A stretch of 64,000 bases of DNA from Pollutimonas sp036675275 (GCA_036675275.1 JAKFFG010000012.1:6888-70887), one strand, 5' to 3'; positions 1 through 8,728 are shown, counted from the first letter of the stretch. The notes: generated by a model from the sequence alone, not told the origin. Numbers and translations: made by a program.

Positions 1-329
1 ATGAGCACCACTTCGTTGCCTACGAAGTCCTTGCGCGTGGCCGGGTCTACCGCTTTGGCCTCGACCGCCTTGTCCATTGCATCTTGATCGGCGGATGCAA
101 AGACATCGGATGGCATGCCATTGACGATATGCTGCATCAAGGTATCCGACCCGGCGAAGCTCAACAGCACTTTGGTGCCGGGATGCGCCTGCTGGAACTG
201 AACCGCCAGTTCGGCGAATCCATTGGTAAGACTGGAGGCGGCCGACACCAACATGTCCTGGGCCGATGCTGTCGCATTTGGACCGAGCGCCACAAACAGC
301 GCTGCCATGACAAATCGCTTGAATTTCAT
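1..329 (-). CDS. modA: Molybdate ABC transporter periplasmic binding protein ModA, 3' part outside the window
   Basis: The minus strand reads from an ATG at 329 to the window edge without a stop, giving about 109 residues. A signal peptide (MKFKRFVMAALFVALG, cleaved after ATASA) is followed by DMLVSAASSLTNGF, a classic ModA N-terminus whose serines contact the oxyanion. The later stretch FAGSDTLMQHIVNGMPSDVF matches the ModA pattern that usually reads FGSSG..QI..GAPADVF. ModA captures molybdate or tungstate in the periplasm for ModBC. The rest of the gene and any modBC lie to the left. It is divergent from xerD with about 140 bp between the starts. The family is clear; oxyanion specificity is inferred. 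Confidence 0.85.
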   Translation of the reverse strand, partial: MKFKRFVMAALFVALGPNATASAQDMLVSAASSLTNGFAELAVQFQQAHPGTKVLLSFAGSDTLMQHIVNGMPSDVFASADQDAMDKAVEAKAVDPATRKDFVGNEVVL

Positions 330-471
330 TCGTTTCCCCGGTGACCTGCAGATAGAGGAGGTGGTCGGCGGCGTATCGCACCATGTCCACCAACATAGCG
401 ATAGTAAAGCAACCCTTGCCCGTCTGCATTGCCCGCCACTGATAGAATATGAATCTTTGCGCGGAACAATC

Positions 472-1371
472 GTGGCATTGTCATCCCCCGCTTCCGTCGA
501 TTCATTCATCGATGCCATCTGGCTGGAAGACGGCCTGGCGCCTAACACCCTGTCGGCTTACAGGCGTGATCTGACCGCTTTTGCACAATGGCTGCAAGCC
601 AAAAAGAATAAACCGCTGGAGCATGCCGATGCCGGCGACATACAGGACTGGTTCGCCGCCATTCACGCCCGCAGCAAGGCCACGACCGCAAACCGGCGCC
701 TGGCGTCGTTGAGGCGCTATTACCTGTGGGCGCTGCGCCACGGCATGGTCGGCAAGGACCCATGCCTGACCTTGCATGCCGCCAAGCAGGCTGCCCGTTT
801 TCCCAAGACACTGTCGGAGGATCAAGTCGATGCCTTGCTGCAGGCGCCGGATGCGGGTACAGCGCTGGGCCTGCGCGACCGCAGCATGCTGGAAACTCTT
901 TATGCGACCGGCCTGCGGGCCAGCGAACTGATCAGCCTCAATATGCTGGACGTAAGCCTTACCGAGGGCGTGCTCAGAGTAAACGTCGGAAAAGGCGGAA
1001 AAGACCGTTTGGTTCCCCTGGGGCAGGAAGCGCAGCACTGGATAGACCTTTATGTCAAACAGGCGCGGCCGCAGCTGCTGGGCGCGCGGCGGGATGACGC
1101 CCTTTTCGTGACGGCCCGGGCCGGAGCCATGACGCGCCAGGCGTTCTGGCTCATCGTCAAGAAATATGCGCTGCAGGCCGATATCCATGCCCCGCTGTCG
1201 CCCCATGTCGTCAGGCACGCCTTTGCAACGCATTTATTGAACCACGGCGCCGACCTCCGTGTCGTCCAGATGCTGCTGGGCCATGCCGACATTTCGACCA
1301 CGCAGATTTATACTCACGTCGCCAGCGAAAGGCTAAAAGCCCTGCACGCCAAACATCATCCACGCGCCTGA
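472..1371 (+). CDS. xerD: Site-specific tyrosine recombinase XerD
   Basis: XerD acts with XerC at dif, under FtsK control, to resolve chromosome dimers. With a GTG start at 472 the protein has 299 residues. The catalytic set is complete: Arg149 (TGLRASEL), the Lys in the GKGGKD hairpin, His245 and Arg248 (HVVRHAF), His271 (LLGHAD) and Tyr280 (QIYTHV). Each is shifted by one from the E. coli XerD numbering as I recall it, which supports this start over longer in-frame readings beginning at 223. The N-terminal SAM-like core-binding domain covers about residues 5-90. The C-terminal half (HGADLRVVQMLLGHADIS) resembles XerD more than XerC. This is the housekeeping enzyme, not a mobile-element integrase. 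Confidence 0.95.
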   Translation: MALSSPASVDSFIDAIWLEDGLAPNTLSAYRRDLTAFAQWLQAKKNKPLEHADAGDIQDWFAAIHARSKATTANRRLASLRRYYLWALRHGMVGKDPCLTLHAAKQAARFPKTLSEDQVDALLQAPDAGTALGLRDRSMLETLYATGLRASELISLNMLDVSLTEGVLRVNVGKGGKDRLVPLGQEAQHWIDLYVKQARPQLLGARRDDALFVTARAGAMTRQAFWLIVKKYALQADIHAPLSPHVVRHAFATHLLNHGADLRVVQMLLGHADISTTQIYTHVASERLKALHAKHHPRA

Positions 1372-1420
1372 CCACGCCAGCCGGGCAAACGCACCGTACT
1401 TGGAAAAAGACATTCCTACC

Positions 1421-1915
1421 ATGGCCAAAGACAAACACGTCTCGGAAACGCCCGCCACGCAGTTTCTGAAAAAGAACCGCATTTCGTACAGCGAACACCC
1501 GTACGACTACGTCGACCACGGCGGCGCCCTGGAAGCCGCAAAGCAACTGGATCTGGATCCGCACCAGGTCGCCAAGACACTCATCATGGAAGATGAAAAT
1601 GCGCGACCCTTGATTGTCGTCATGCATGGAGACTGCGAGGTATCCACCAAGAATCTGGCGCGCCAGATCGCCGCAAAAAAGGTAAGCCCCTGCGTCCCTG
1701 ACACGGCGCAGAAGCAATCCGGTTATCTGGTCGGAGGAACATCGCCATTTGCGACACGCAAAAAAATGCCGGTCTGGATAGAGGCCGGCCTGCTGGAATA
1801 CCCGGTCATTTATGTAAATGGAGGCCGGCGCGGCTATTTGATTGGTGTGGAACCAGCCGCATTCACGTCGCTGTTGAGCGCAAAGCCGGTAACCGTGGGA
1901 CTGGCCAAAGGCTGA
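1421..1915 (+). CDS. ybaK: YbaK/EbsC-family Cys-tRNA(Pro)/Cys-tRNA(Cys) deacylase
   Basis: YbaK-type proteins hydrolyse mischarged aminoacyl-tRNA, mainly Cys-tRNA(Pro), in trans to prolyl-tRNA synthetase. The 164-residue product has the family signatures QVAKTLI near residue 45, a Lys-rich centre, and GGTSPFATRKKMPVWIEA around 100-120, followed by YVNGGRRGYLIGV. An ATG at 1421 is preferred; an in-frame TTG at 1400 would add seven residues. It sits 49 bp after xerD on the same strand and may share its transcript. The length is normal for the family. Exact tRNA specificity cannot be read from the sequence. Confidence 0.9.
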   Translation: MAKDKHVSETPATQFLKKNRISYSEHPYDYVDHGGALEAAKQLDLDPHQVAKTLIMEDENARPLIVVMHGDCEVSTKNLARQIAAKKVSPCVPDTAQKQSGYLVGGTSPFATRKKMPVWIEAGLLEYPVIYVNGGRRGYLIGVEPAAFTSLLSAKPVTVGLAKG

Positions 1916-1933
1916 CAAGCCCGGATGCCTGGC

Positions 1934-2004
1934 GTCTCCAGCAGGAATCGAACCTGCAATCTTCCCTTAGGAGGGGAAAGTTATATCCATTTAACTATGG
2001 AGAC
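1934..2004 (-). tRNA. tRNA-Arg (anticodon CCT)
   Basis: The minus strand folds as a full cloverleaf. The 7-bp acceptor is GTCTCCA/TGGAGAC, there is a short D arm, and the anticodon stem TTCCC/GGGAA frames the loop CTCCTAA (anticodon CCT). The T arm is GCAGG-TTCGATT-CCTGC. No CCA is encoded; plus-strand bases before 1934 read GGC. The length is about 71 nt. It reads away from the Bug receptor gene. No integrase or duplicated 3' end is visible nearby, so there is no sign that it serves as an attachment site. Confidence 0.95.
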
Positions 2005-2022
2005 CGCGAAAACCAGAGCCGG

Positions 2023-2028
2023 ATTATA
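2023..2028 (-). promoter_or_regulatory. Likely -10 element of the tRNA-Arg promoter
   Basis: On the minus strand a perfect TATAAT lies at 2028-2023, 18 nt upstream of the tRNA 5' end at 2004. This fits a start a few bases before the mature tRNA. No good -35 hexamer is seen at the expected spacing. Confidence 0.5.
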
Positions 2029-2043
2029 AGACAGTCGGCGGCA

Positions 2044-2079
2044 AATAAAAGCCGGGAAGCACGCCCCCCGGCTTTTATT
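2044..2079 (-). terminator. Rho-independent terminator after the Bug receptor gene
   Basis: A perfect 13-bp stem (AATAAAAGCCGGG at 2044-2056 pairing with 2067-2079) has a 10-nt loop. Read on the minus strand it ends in a T-rich run just after the stop of the gene at 2095. It separates that gene from the tRNA promoter. Confidence 0.85.
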
Positions 2080-2094
2080 CTGGTTCAGTAAGGC

Positions 2095-3084
2095 TTATTT
2101 GAGCTTGATATTGCCTTTGGCGACAACATCCTTGGCCCAATCATATTGCTCTTTGATTTCTTTGGCGAACTCTTCGGACGTATTGCCCGACGGAGCAGCG
2201 CCCTGCTTTTCAAGGGCTTCAATGACTTTGGGGTCCTTCAATGCCACGACCGCCGCGTCGCGCAGCTTATTGACGATTTCAGGAGGCGTGCCCTTGGGGG
2301 CCAACAAGCCGTACCAGGCTGGCTGATTCAGCTGGGGGTAACCCGCTTCGGCCAAAGTAGGCACATCTTTCAGGGAAGCCAGGCGTTCTGGCCATGCAAT
2401 AGCCAATGCGCGCAGGTTTCCGGCCTGGATCTGTGGCATGGACGACGGAAGGTTGTCGAACATGATTTCGATCTGGCCACCCACCGCATCCGTGACGGCC
2501 GGGCCCGATCCCTTGTAGGGGATATGAACGGCGTCGGTGTCGGTGGCTAGCTTGAACGCTTCGCCAAACAGGTGCAGTACCGAGCAGGTGCCCGAGCTGC
2601 CATGTGAATACTTGCCTGGATTCGCTTTAAGGACTTTGACGAACTCCTTGAAATCCTTGGCTGGGAATTTGGGATTCACTTCGATCACGTTAGGTACGTT
2701 GGCGAAGTTGGTGACCGGAACAAAGTCGGTAAGAGGGTCGTAGGGCAGGTCATCCGGGCGGCATGCCGGAAGCACGGCAAGAGTGGATACGGTAGCAATC
2801 GACAAGGTGTAGCCATCGGGCTTGGCGCGCGCCGCCTCGGCCGCACCGATTGCACCGCCGGCGCCGCCTTTGTTCTCGACTACCATGGTTTGGCCAAGCT
2901 CCTGGCCCATGCGTTGAGTAACGATGCGGGCGACGATGTCGGTGGAACCGCCGGGTGCAAACGGGACGATGACGCGGATGGGCTGCTCGGGGTATTCGGC
3001 GGCGTTCGCTACGCCGGCTCCGCAAAGGGAAGCAATAGTGGCTGACAAAGTCAGTGCTGCGAATCGGTTTCGAATTTGAACCAT
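2095..3084 (-). CDS. Bug/TctC-family tripartite tricarboxylate transporter substrate-binding protein
   Basis: A 329-residue secreted binding protein. The signal peptide covers about residues 1-28 (cleavage after AGVANA) and is followed by EYPEQPIRVIVPFAPGGSTDIVARIV, the diagnostic Bug N-terminus. The central GKYSHGSSGTCSVLHLFGEAF and HIPYKGSGPAVTDAVGGQIEIMFDN are the ligand-loop motifs of the family. Such receptors bind carboxylates (citrate, malate, aromatic acids and others) and are massively expanded in Alcaligenaceae; most act without linked TctA/TctB genes, as here. The ligand is unknown. The gene stands alone with its own terminator, divergent from the AEC permease. Confidence 0.93.
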   Translation of the reverse strand: MVQIRNRFAALTLSATIASLCGAGVANAAEYPEQPIRVIVPFAPGGSTDIVARIVTQRMGQELGQTMVVENKGGAGGAIGAAEAARAKPDGYTLSIATVSTLAVLPACRPDDLPYDPLTDFVPVTNFANVPNVIEVNPKFPAKDFKEFVKVLKANPGKYSHGSSGTCSVLHLFGEAFKLATDTDAVHIPYKGSGPAVTDAVGGQIEIMFDNLPSSMPQIQAGNLRALAIAWPERLASLKDVPTLAEAGYPQLNQPAWYGLLAPKGTPPEIVNKLRDAAVVALKDPKVIEALEKQGAAPSGNTSEEFAKEIKEQYDWAKDVVAKGNIKLK

Positions 3085-3279
3085 TGTAAGTCTCTCTGTA
3101 AGAAATTTTATTTGAGTAGCTTAGCCAATTGTAGATCAGCTGCGCCCGCTCTAAATTCAGAATAACAGCAATTTTTCGAGCCGCCTATTTTCTTTCGCGG
3201 CAAGCCGGAGCTGTGCGCATGAACGCCCGGCGGCAATACGCCTAAAATAGCGTCCCGCCCTTGTGTTGCGTCAACAGCC

Positions 3280-4179
3280 ATGTCCGTCTTTCAGCTTGTC
3301 TTGCCAGATTTCCTATCGATCGCCCTGGGATGGGTACTGTTCCATAAGCTGAGATTCTCCATGAATTTCTTCAAGGGTGCGGAGCAACTGGTTTATTTTG
3401 TACTGTTTCCCGCACTGCTGTTTCACTCCATTACGCAGACGCCTATAAGCCCTTCTGGCGCCTATACGCTGTTACAGGCCACTGTGGCGATCATGGCATT
3501 TGGCGTGGCGATGGCATGGCTCGCCGTGCCTGTTTTGCGGCCGGATCCGGTCGACCATGCTTCGGTCGCGCAATGTGCTTACCGGTTCAATACATATATC
3601 GGCTTATCGATCGCCGGCGGCCTTGCTGGCACAACCGGGCAGACCATCATGGCCGTCATCGTCGGGTTCGCAGTCCCCCTCGCGAATATGGCGGCCGTGC
3701 ACGGCCTGGCCCGCCAGAACGGCGGAAAAGTGCTTAAGGAAATAATACGCAATCCATTCATCATCGCCACCGTGCTGGCATTGTTGTGCAATCTCCTGAC
3801 CATACCCATACCCGGGTTCGTCGATGTCACACTGGGTCGCCTTGGCGCGTGCGCCATCGCGCTTGGCTTGATATGCGTAGGGGCCACGCTTTCCTTGAAT
3901 GGTGGAAAGGGCGCCGGCAAGCTGATGGCATGGATGATTGCGGCTCGATTGCTGGTTATGCCTCTTGCAGCCCTCGTGATCGGCTGGGCGCTGGGGCTTT
4001 CCCTGGTCGAAAGGCAAATGCTGTTGCTTTTTAGCGCCTTGCCGACGGCTTCCTCGGCGCACGTGCTGGCCGCCCGCATGGGTGGAAACAGTGCACTGGT
4101 TGCGGTAACCATGTCGGGCGGAACATTGCTCGCGGCCCTTACCATTCCGTTCTGGCTAATGATAGGCACTAACCCATAG
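3280..4179 (+). CDS. AEC-family permease (auxin/malonate efflux carrier type)
   Basis: A 299-residue integral membrane protein with about ten hydrophobic segments in two inverted halves, as expected for the bile-acid/AEC transporter fold. The segment YRFNTYIGLSIAGGL near residue 107 matches the conserved crossover region of AEC proteins. Bacterial members move small dicarboxylates such as malonate or malate; no substrate can be assigned here. The stop is 9 bp before tsaE, so the two may be co-transcribed. The start at 3280 gives the normal N-terminus ending in the first helix. Confidence 0.85.
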   Translation: MSVFQLVLPDFLSIALGWVLFHKLRFSMNFFKGAEQLVYFVLFPALLFHSITQTPISPSGAYTLLQATVAIMAFGVAMAWLAVPVLRPDPVDHASVAQCAYRFNTYIGLSIAGGLAGTTGQTIMAVIVGFAVPLANMAAVHGLARQNGGKVLKEIIRNPFIIATVLALLCNLLTIPIPGFVDVTLGRLGACAIALGLICVGATLSLNGGKGAGKLMAWMIAARLLVMPLAALVIGWALGLSLVERQMLLLFSALPTASSAHVLAARMGGNSALVAVTMSGGTLLAALTIPFWLMIGTNP

Positions 4180-4188
4180 CGAGCGCAT

Positions 4189-4707
4189 ATGAATTCAACT
4201 AACTCCATATTAATGAGCAGATCGCTATATTTGCCCGATGAAGAGGCCACGATCGCATTGGCGAATCAATTGGCCCCCATGCTCTGCGGTACCCATCCAG
4301 CCTTGAGACCGGACCAGCGGGGAGGCAGAATTCACTTGCGGGGCGATCTTGGTGCGGGCAAAACAAGCTTCGCGCGCGCCTTGCTGCGTGCCTCCGGAAT
4401 CAGGGGAAGAATAAAAAGTCCTAGCTATGCGCTGCTTGAAAGCTATAATCTTTCTAACTTAAACTTCTATCACCTTGATTTCTATAGATTTAGCGATTCA
4501 CGAGAATGGATGGACGCTGGGTTTCGAGATATACTCCACCCCGAAGCGGTGGTTTTGATTGAATGGCCGGAACAAGCGGGCGCCCTGCTGCCGCCTCCCG
4601 ACCTCGACATTAATCTCGACTATCAAGACAACGGGCGGCACGCCAGCTTAACTGCCCATAGCAACAAAGGAAAATTATGGCTGACGATACTTGCCCTTCC
4701 CGCTTAG
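4189..4707 (+). CDS. tsaE: tRNA threonylcarbamoyladenosine biosynthesis ATPase TsaE
   Basis: TsaE is the ATPase partner of TsaB/TsaD in making t6A37 on ANN-decoding tRNAs. The Walker A is GDLGAGKTS at about residues 50-58, followed by SPSYALLESY and the family motif FYHLDFYRF...EWMDAGFRDIL, then VVLIEWPE. It has 172 residues, slightly long; an internal ATG at 4213 would give a more typical N-terminus. The reading frame overlaps amiC by 31 bp, so translation is probably coupled. The middle (about 4430-4500) is noticeably AT-richer than its neighbours, with AGA, ATA and TTA codons. Confidence 0.93.
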   Translation: MNSTNSILMSRSLYLPDEEATIALANQLAPMLCGTHPALRPDQRGGRIHLRGDLGAGKTSFARALLRASGIRGRIKSPSYALLESYNLSNLNFYHLDFYRFSDSREWMDAGFRDILHPEAVVLIEWPEQAGALLPPPDLDINLDYQDNGRHASLTAHSNKGKLWLTILALPA

Positions 4708-6020
4708 GGATTTCGCGGCGCCGGCTCATAGCTACCGCGAGCACCCTCTTTCTTCTCCCTGTAGTGCCACGTCTGGCCGTTGCGGGAACGATACTGGCCG
4801 TGCGCACGTGGCCGGCCGACGAATACACCCGCGTCACGCTGGAAATGGACAGCGAGCTGAAAGCAGAACATTTCACGCTCGATGGGCCGGACCGGCTTGT
4901 CGTTGATATACAGGGCCTGACCATGAACCGGGCGATCAACGACCTGGTATCGAAGATCAAACCGAACGATCCCTACATCGCCTCGGTCCGCGTGGCGCAG
5001 AACCGGCCCGACGTCATTCGCCTGGTCCTGGATCTGAAACAGCCCATCGCACCGCAAGTTTTTACACTCAAGCCCATAGGCGAATACAAGTATCGGCTGG
5101 TGCTGGATCTGTACCCCCGGGTTGCCCAGGATCCCCTGCTCGCCATCATGAACAACCAGGACAGCGATCCATTGGCTCAGGTGCTGGAAGAACTGGCACA
5201 GAACAGTCCGTCGCCCGCGCCCATCCCTTCCGTCGAAGGGCAGAAGCTGCCGCCCGTGGCGAAAAGCCCGAAAGCCCCGGTAAAGCCACCCAGCGTTCCT
5301 GCGCCGCGCGATGAAAACCGCGCAATACTGGTGGCGCTCGATCCCGGCCATGGCGGTGAAGACCCCGGCGCAGTGGGCCGCAGCGGTACGCGCGAAAAAG
5401 ACATTGTCCTGAGCATTGCGCGCCGCCTGAAGAAACTCATCGATTCCCAACCCAATATGCGTGCCTACCTCACGCGCGACAACGATTATTTCGTGCCCTT
5501 GCAGGTACGGGTACAGAAGGCCCGCCGCGTCAAGGCCGATCTGTTCATCTCCATACATGCCGATGCCTGGATCAAGCCCAGCGCCCGTGGTTCATCGGTT
5601 TTTGCACTGTCGCAAAACGGCGCCACCAGTTCGGCCGCGCGGTGGATGGCCAAGCGTGAAAACGACGCCGACCTTATCGGCGGAATAAACCTGGGCTCGC
5701 ACAATAAGCAAGTTGCGCAGGTACTTCTTGATTTGTCTACCGCGGCCCAGATCAACGATTCCATGCGCGTGGGAGACAACGTACTGAGCGAAATCGGGAA
5801 AATCAACAAGCTGCACAAGGATCGTGTGGAGCGCGCCGGCTTTGCCGTGCTCAAGGCCCCCGATATTCCATCCATACTGGTGGAGACGGCGTTCATCAGC
5901 AACCCGCAAGAAGAGCGCCTGTTGCGCAGTCCGGCTCATCAGGACCGCATTGCCCGCGCCATGCTCAGCGGAATCAACGACTACTTCGCATCAAGCCCGG
6001 CGCTGGCGCGCAAAGCCTGA
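4677..6020 (+). CDS. amiC: N-acetylmuramoyl-L-alanine amidase AmiC
   Basis: AmiC cleaves septal peptidoglycan for daughter-cell separation, activated by NlpD. The 447-residue protein starts with a Tat signal (twin arginine in SRRRLIA, cleavage near LAVA), consistent with export by Tat. An AMIN domain covers about residues 40-145, then a Pro-rich linker, then Amidase_3 from about 215. Zinc and catalytic residues are visible: DPGHGGEDPGA, the Glu in REKDIVL, FISIHADA, and a late ILVETAFISN Glu. It follows tsaE with overlap, as in the conserved tsaE-ami-mutL-miaA gene order. A strong terminator lies at 6023. Confidence 0.95.
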   Translation: MADDTCPSRLGISRRRLIATASTLFLLPVVPRLAVAGTILAVRTWPADEYTRVTLEMDSELKAEHFTLDGPDRLVVDIQGLTMNRAINDLVSKIKPNDPYIASVRVAQNRPDVIRLVLDLKQPIAPQVFTLKPIGEYKYRLVLDLYPRVAQDPLLAIMNNQDSDPLAQVLEELAQNSPSPAPIPSVEGQKLPPVAKSPKAPVKPPSVPAPRDENRAILVALDPGHGGEDPGAVGRSGTREKDIVLSIARRLKKLIDSQPNMRAYLTRDNDYFVPLQVRVQKARRVKADLFISIHADAWIKPSARGSSVFALSQNGATSSAARWMAKRENDADLIGGINLGSHNKQVAQVLLDLSTAAQINDSMRVGDNVLSEIGKINKLHKDRVERAGFAVLKAPDIPSILVETAFISNPQEERLLRSPAHQDRIARAMLSGINDYFASSPALARKA

Positions 6021-6022
6021 AC

Positions 6023-6054
6023 AATCGCCCGCATCAGACCGCGGGCGATTTTTT
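6023..6054 (+). terminator. Terminator of amiC, reaching into the end of the opposing dedA-like gene
   Basis: The stem AATCGCCCGC/GCGGGCGATT (6023-6032 with 6041-6050) has an 8-nt loop and a following T run (to 6054). It starts 2 bp after the amiC stop. The right arm and T run double as the last codons of the opposing gene (KKKSP), so a few bases serve as both terminator and coding sequence. Confidence 0.85.
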
Positions 6055-6675
6055 CTTGAAGATTTTCCATACCGTCCCAATGACCACGGGAACGGCTGCG
6101 GCGGCAATACCGATCAGGACAATGGTGTTCAAGTGCTCTTTGATGATGGGCACATTGCCGAAAAAGTAGCCCAGCGTCACGAAGCTTCCCACCCATAACA
6201 CCGCCCCGCTTATATTGAAAAGCTGGAATCGCAGGAAGTTCATGCTGCCGACGCCGGCGACAAAGGGTGCGAACGTACGAAAAATCGGCAGGAAGCGCGA
6301 CATGACGATGGTTTTACCGCCATGTTTTTCATAGAACGCATGCGTCTTGATCAGGGCGCTGCGGTCGAGGAAGCGATAATGGCTGGTGAATACGCGAGGA
6401 CCAAGGTAGCGGCCGATCGAGTAGTTCACCGTGTTGCCCAATATGGCGGCAACAATCAGCAGGCAAGCGAGCAACACGGGGTCCAGCATGCCGGAGGCAC
6501 CAAACGCACCCGCGATGAACAATAATGAATCTCCGGGCAGGAAAGGCAGGACCACCAGTCCGGTTTCGCCGAAAATAATACAAAACAACACAAGATAGAT
6601 CCATGCACCATACTGCGCGACCCACGCACCCAGGTACTGGTCAATATGGATGATCATGTTCAACAGTTCGGGCAT
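6034..6675 (-). CDS. DedA-family (SNARE-associated/VTT) inner-membrane protein
   Basis: The product is about 213 residues from the ATG at 6675; an upstream TTG at 6690 would add five. It has four to five hydrophobic segments and the DedA/VTT signatures FGETGLVVLPFLPGDSLLF near the N-terminus and GRFLP-like MSRFLPIFRTFAPFVAGVGSM with the conserved Arg residues. DedA proteins act in undecaprenyl-phosphate or phospholipid flipping and are needed for envelope integrity and membrane potential. It faces amiC and its stop overlaps the amiC terminator. Its position between amiC and mutL interrupts an otherwise conserved cluster. Confidence 0.9.
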   Translation of the reverse strand: MPELLNMIIHIDQYLGAWVAQYGAWIYLVLFCIIFGETGLVVLPFLPGDSLLFIAGAFGASGMLDPVLLACLLIVAAILGNTVNYSIGRYLGPRVFTSHYRFLDRSALIKTHAFYEKHGGKTIVMSRFLPIFRTFAPFVAGVGSMNFLRFQLFNISGAVLWVGSFVTLGYFFGNVPIIKEHLNTIVLIGIAAAAVPVVIGTVWKIFKKKSPAV

Positions 6676-6841
6676 ATTCGAATCTACCAAGAAAGATACC
6701 GGAATATAGCCTGTCGTTTACAGTAAAGAAGAAACACTGTGATTCAAGACAGCTAAAATCTAGTCTTCGATGCCTGCCCATATGTGGGCAGGCCAAGTAT
6801 ATTTTTGAACACCGCAGCCTCTAGTCTAACGGAACGCCTTT

Positions 6842-8728
6842 ATGCCCGAACGTCGCGTCATAGCGCCCTTGCCCGATTTGCTGATAAGCCAGATTGCCGC
6901 TGGCGAAGTCATCGAGCGCCCCGCGTCCGTCCTCAAGGAATTGCTCGAGAATGCCATCGACGCGGGCGCGCGGGCAATCGAAGTACGGCTCGACGGCGGC
7001 GGCATACGGCGGATCGCGGTCACGGACGACGGCTGGGGCATACCCGAAAATGAGCTGCACCTGGCTCTTACCCGGCATGCGACCAACAAGATATACAGTC
7101 TTGATGAACTCGAATCGGTCGCATCCATGGGCTTTCGGGGCGAAGCGCTGGCGTCTGTGGCTTCCGTCGCACGCACCACGATCACGTCCCGCACCGCCCA
7201 CGCGGCGCATGCTTGGCAGATCACGGCGGCCGACGGAAAGCCGGCGGCGGCATCCGGCCCCGTGGGCACCACCATCGATGTGCGCCAGTTATTCGACGAA
7301 GTTCCTGCCAGACGCAAGTTCCTGCGTGCCGAAGCCACCGAATACGGGCATTGTGTCGACGCGCTCGATCGCATAGCCCTGGCGCAACCGCACATTGCCT
7401 TCCGTCTGTTTCACAATGACAAGCCTCAGCGCCACTGGCGCGCAGCCGACATCGCGCATCGGGTGCGCGATGTCCTGGGTGCCGAATTCGTCGAACAAGG
7501 GCTCGAGGTGGAACAAGCGCACGGCTTGATAACGTTGCGCGGCATTGTGACCAAGCCCACCCACGCGCGCAGCCGCGCCGACCGCCAATACCTGTACGTC
7601 AACGGACGCTACGTCAAAGACCGCACAGTTTCGCACGCCATACGCCAGGCTTATGCCGATGTGCTCCACGGCGACAGGCAGCCGGCCTATGTCCTGTTCC
7701 TGTCGGTCGACCCCGCCGGGGTTGATGTCAACGTGCATCCGGCCAAGCACGAGGTGCGCTTTCGCGACAGCGGTGCGATCCATCGCTTCGTGTCGCAGAC
7801 ATTGGCACATACGCTGGCAAGCGCCGGCGGACAAGCACTCGCCCCCGCAGGGTCCGACATTATCGCGTCCGTGCAATCGCCCGGTGACGGCGACGCCGGC
7901 CAGCAGGGCCGCTATGGCAACGCAAACAGGCCTTCTTTCCACGAATACTCACTGCCCGTTACCGACGCTGCGGCAAATCCGGCTTCCCCGGATTCGCCGG
8001 CTTTCCGGGCTCACCAGTTTCAGCGCACATTCGCCTTGCGCGATCAAGCCACGCCCGGCGCCAACTGGCAATCGTTCTACCGCCCTATTGAGGCAACAGG
8101 TCACGAACTCGATCAACAGCAAGAAAAGAACGATGCCGGGCAGGAATTCCCCCTGGGCATGGCCCTGGGCCAACTCCACGGCATCTATATATTGGCCCAG
8201 AACCGTCACGGCCTGGTCCTGGTCGACATGCATGCAGCGCATGAACGCGTGGTCTACGAGCAACTGAAGAACGCGATGGACGCCCAGAGCCTTCCTTGCC
8301 AGGAGCTGCTGGTGCCCGTTGTATTCGCCGTTACCGAAAAAGAAACAGCGCTCATTGAAGAGCATGGCGGCACACTGGCTGAACTGGGGCTCACCCTCAC
8401 GCCGGCCGGGCCTGCATCGCTTGCAGTGCGGGCCGTGCCGGCACTGCTCGCCGGCGGCGATATCGAATCGCTGGCGCGCGGCGTCCTGCGCGACCTGGCC
8501 AGCGTCGGCTCGTCGCCGCGACTCACCGAACAGCGCAACGAGTTGCTGTCCACGATGGCATGCCACGGCTCGGTTCGCGCCAACCGGCGTCTCACGCTGG
8601 ACGAAATGAACGGTTTGCTGCGCAAGATGGAACAAACGGAAAGGGCCGATCAATGCAATCACGGCCGCCCCACCTGGGTGCAGTGGAAGATAGGCGAACT
8701 CGACCGCATGTTCATGCGCGGACAATGA
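6842..8728 (+). CDS. mutL: DNA mismatch repair protein MutL
   Basis: MutL links MutS mismatch recognition to strand excision. The 628-residue protein has the GHKL ATPase motifs in order: AAGEVIERPASVLKELLENAIDAG (I), TDDGWGIP (II), TRHATNKI and GFRGEALASVASV (III), and the GTTIDVRQLF/PARRKFL region (IV). After a variable linker the C-terminal dimerisation domain carries DMHAAHERVVYE, the DQHA(X)2E(X)4E endonuclease-type motif, plus ACHGSVRA and CNHGRP metal-site motifs. This suggests a nicking MutL, unlike E. coli. It overlaps miaA by 4 bp. Confidence 0.96.
   Translation: MPERRVIAPLPDLLISQIAAGEVIERPASVLKELLENAIDAGARAIEVRLDGGGIRRIAVTDDGWGIPENELHLALTRHATNKIYSLDELESVASMGFRGEALASVASVARTTITSRTAHAAHAWQITAADGKPAAASGPVGTTIDVRQLFDEVPARRKFLRAEATEYGHCVDALDRIALAQPHIAFRLFHNDKPQRHWRAADIAHRVRDVLGAEFVEQGLEVEQAHGLITLRGIVTKPTHARSRADRQYLYVNGRYVKDRTVSHAIRQAYADVLHGDRQPAYVLFLSVDPAGVDVNVHPAKHEVRFRDSGAIHRFVSQTLAHTLASAGGQALAPAGSDIIASVQSPGDGDAGQQGRYGNANRPSFHEYSLPVTDAAANPASPDSPAFRAHQFQRTFALRDQATPGANWQSFYRPIEATGHELDQQQEKNDAGQEFPLGMALGQLHGIYILAQNRHGLVLVDMHAAHERVVYEQLKNAMDAQSLPCQELLVPVVFAVTEKETALIEEHGGTLAELGLTLTPAGPASLAVRAVPALLAGGDIESLARGVLRDLASVGSSPRLTEQRNELLSTMACHGSVRANRRLTLDEMNGLLRKMEQTERADQCNHGRPTWVQWKIGELDRMFMRGQ

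Noticed and set aside
502..1233. Long minus-strand open frame opposite xerD
   Set aside because: It is a GC-rich shadow of xerD with no family similarity; xerD has its full catalytic set.
1934..2004. tRNA-Arg near xerD as a possible integration site
   Set aside because: No duplicated tRNA 3' end, no mobile-element integrase and no foreign genes nearby; the recombinase is housekeeping XerD.
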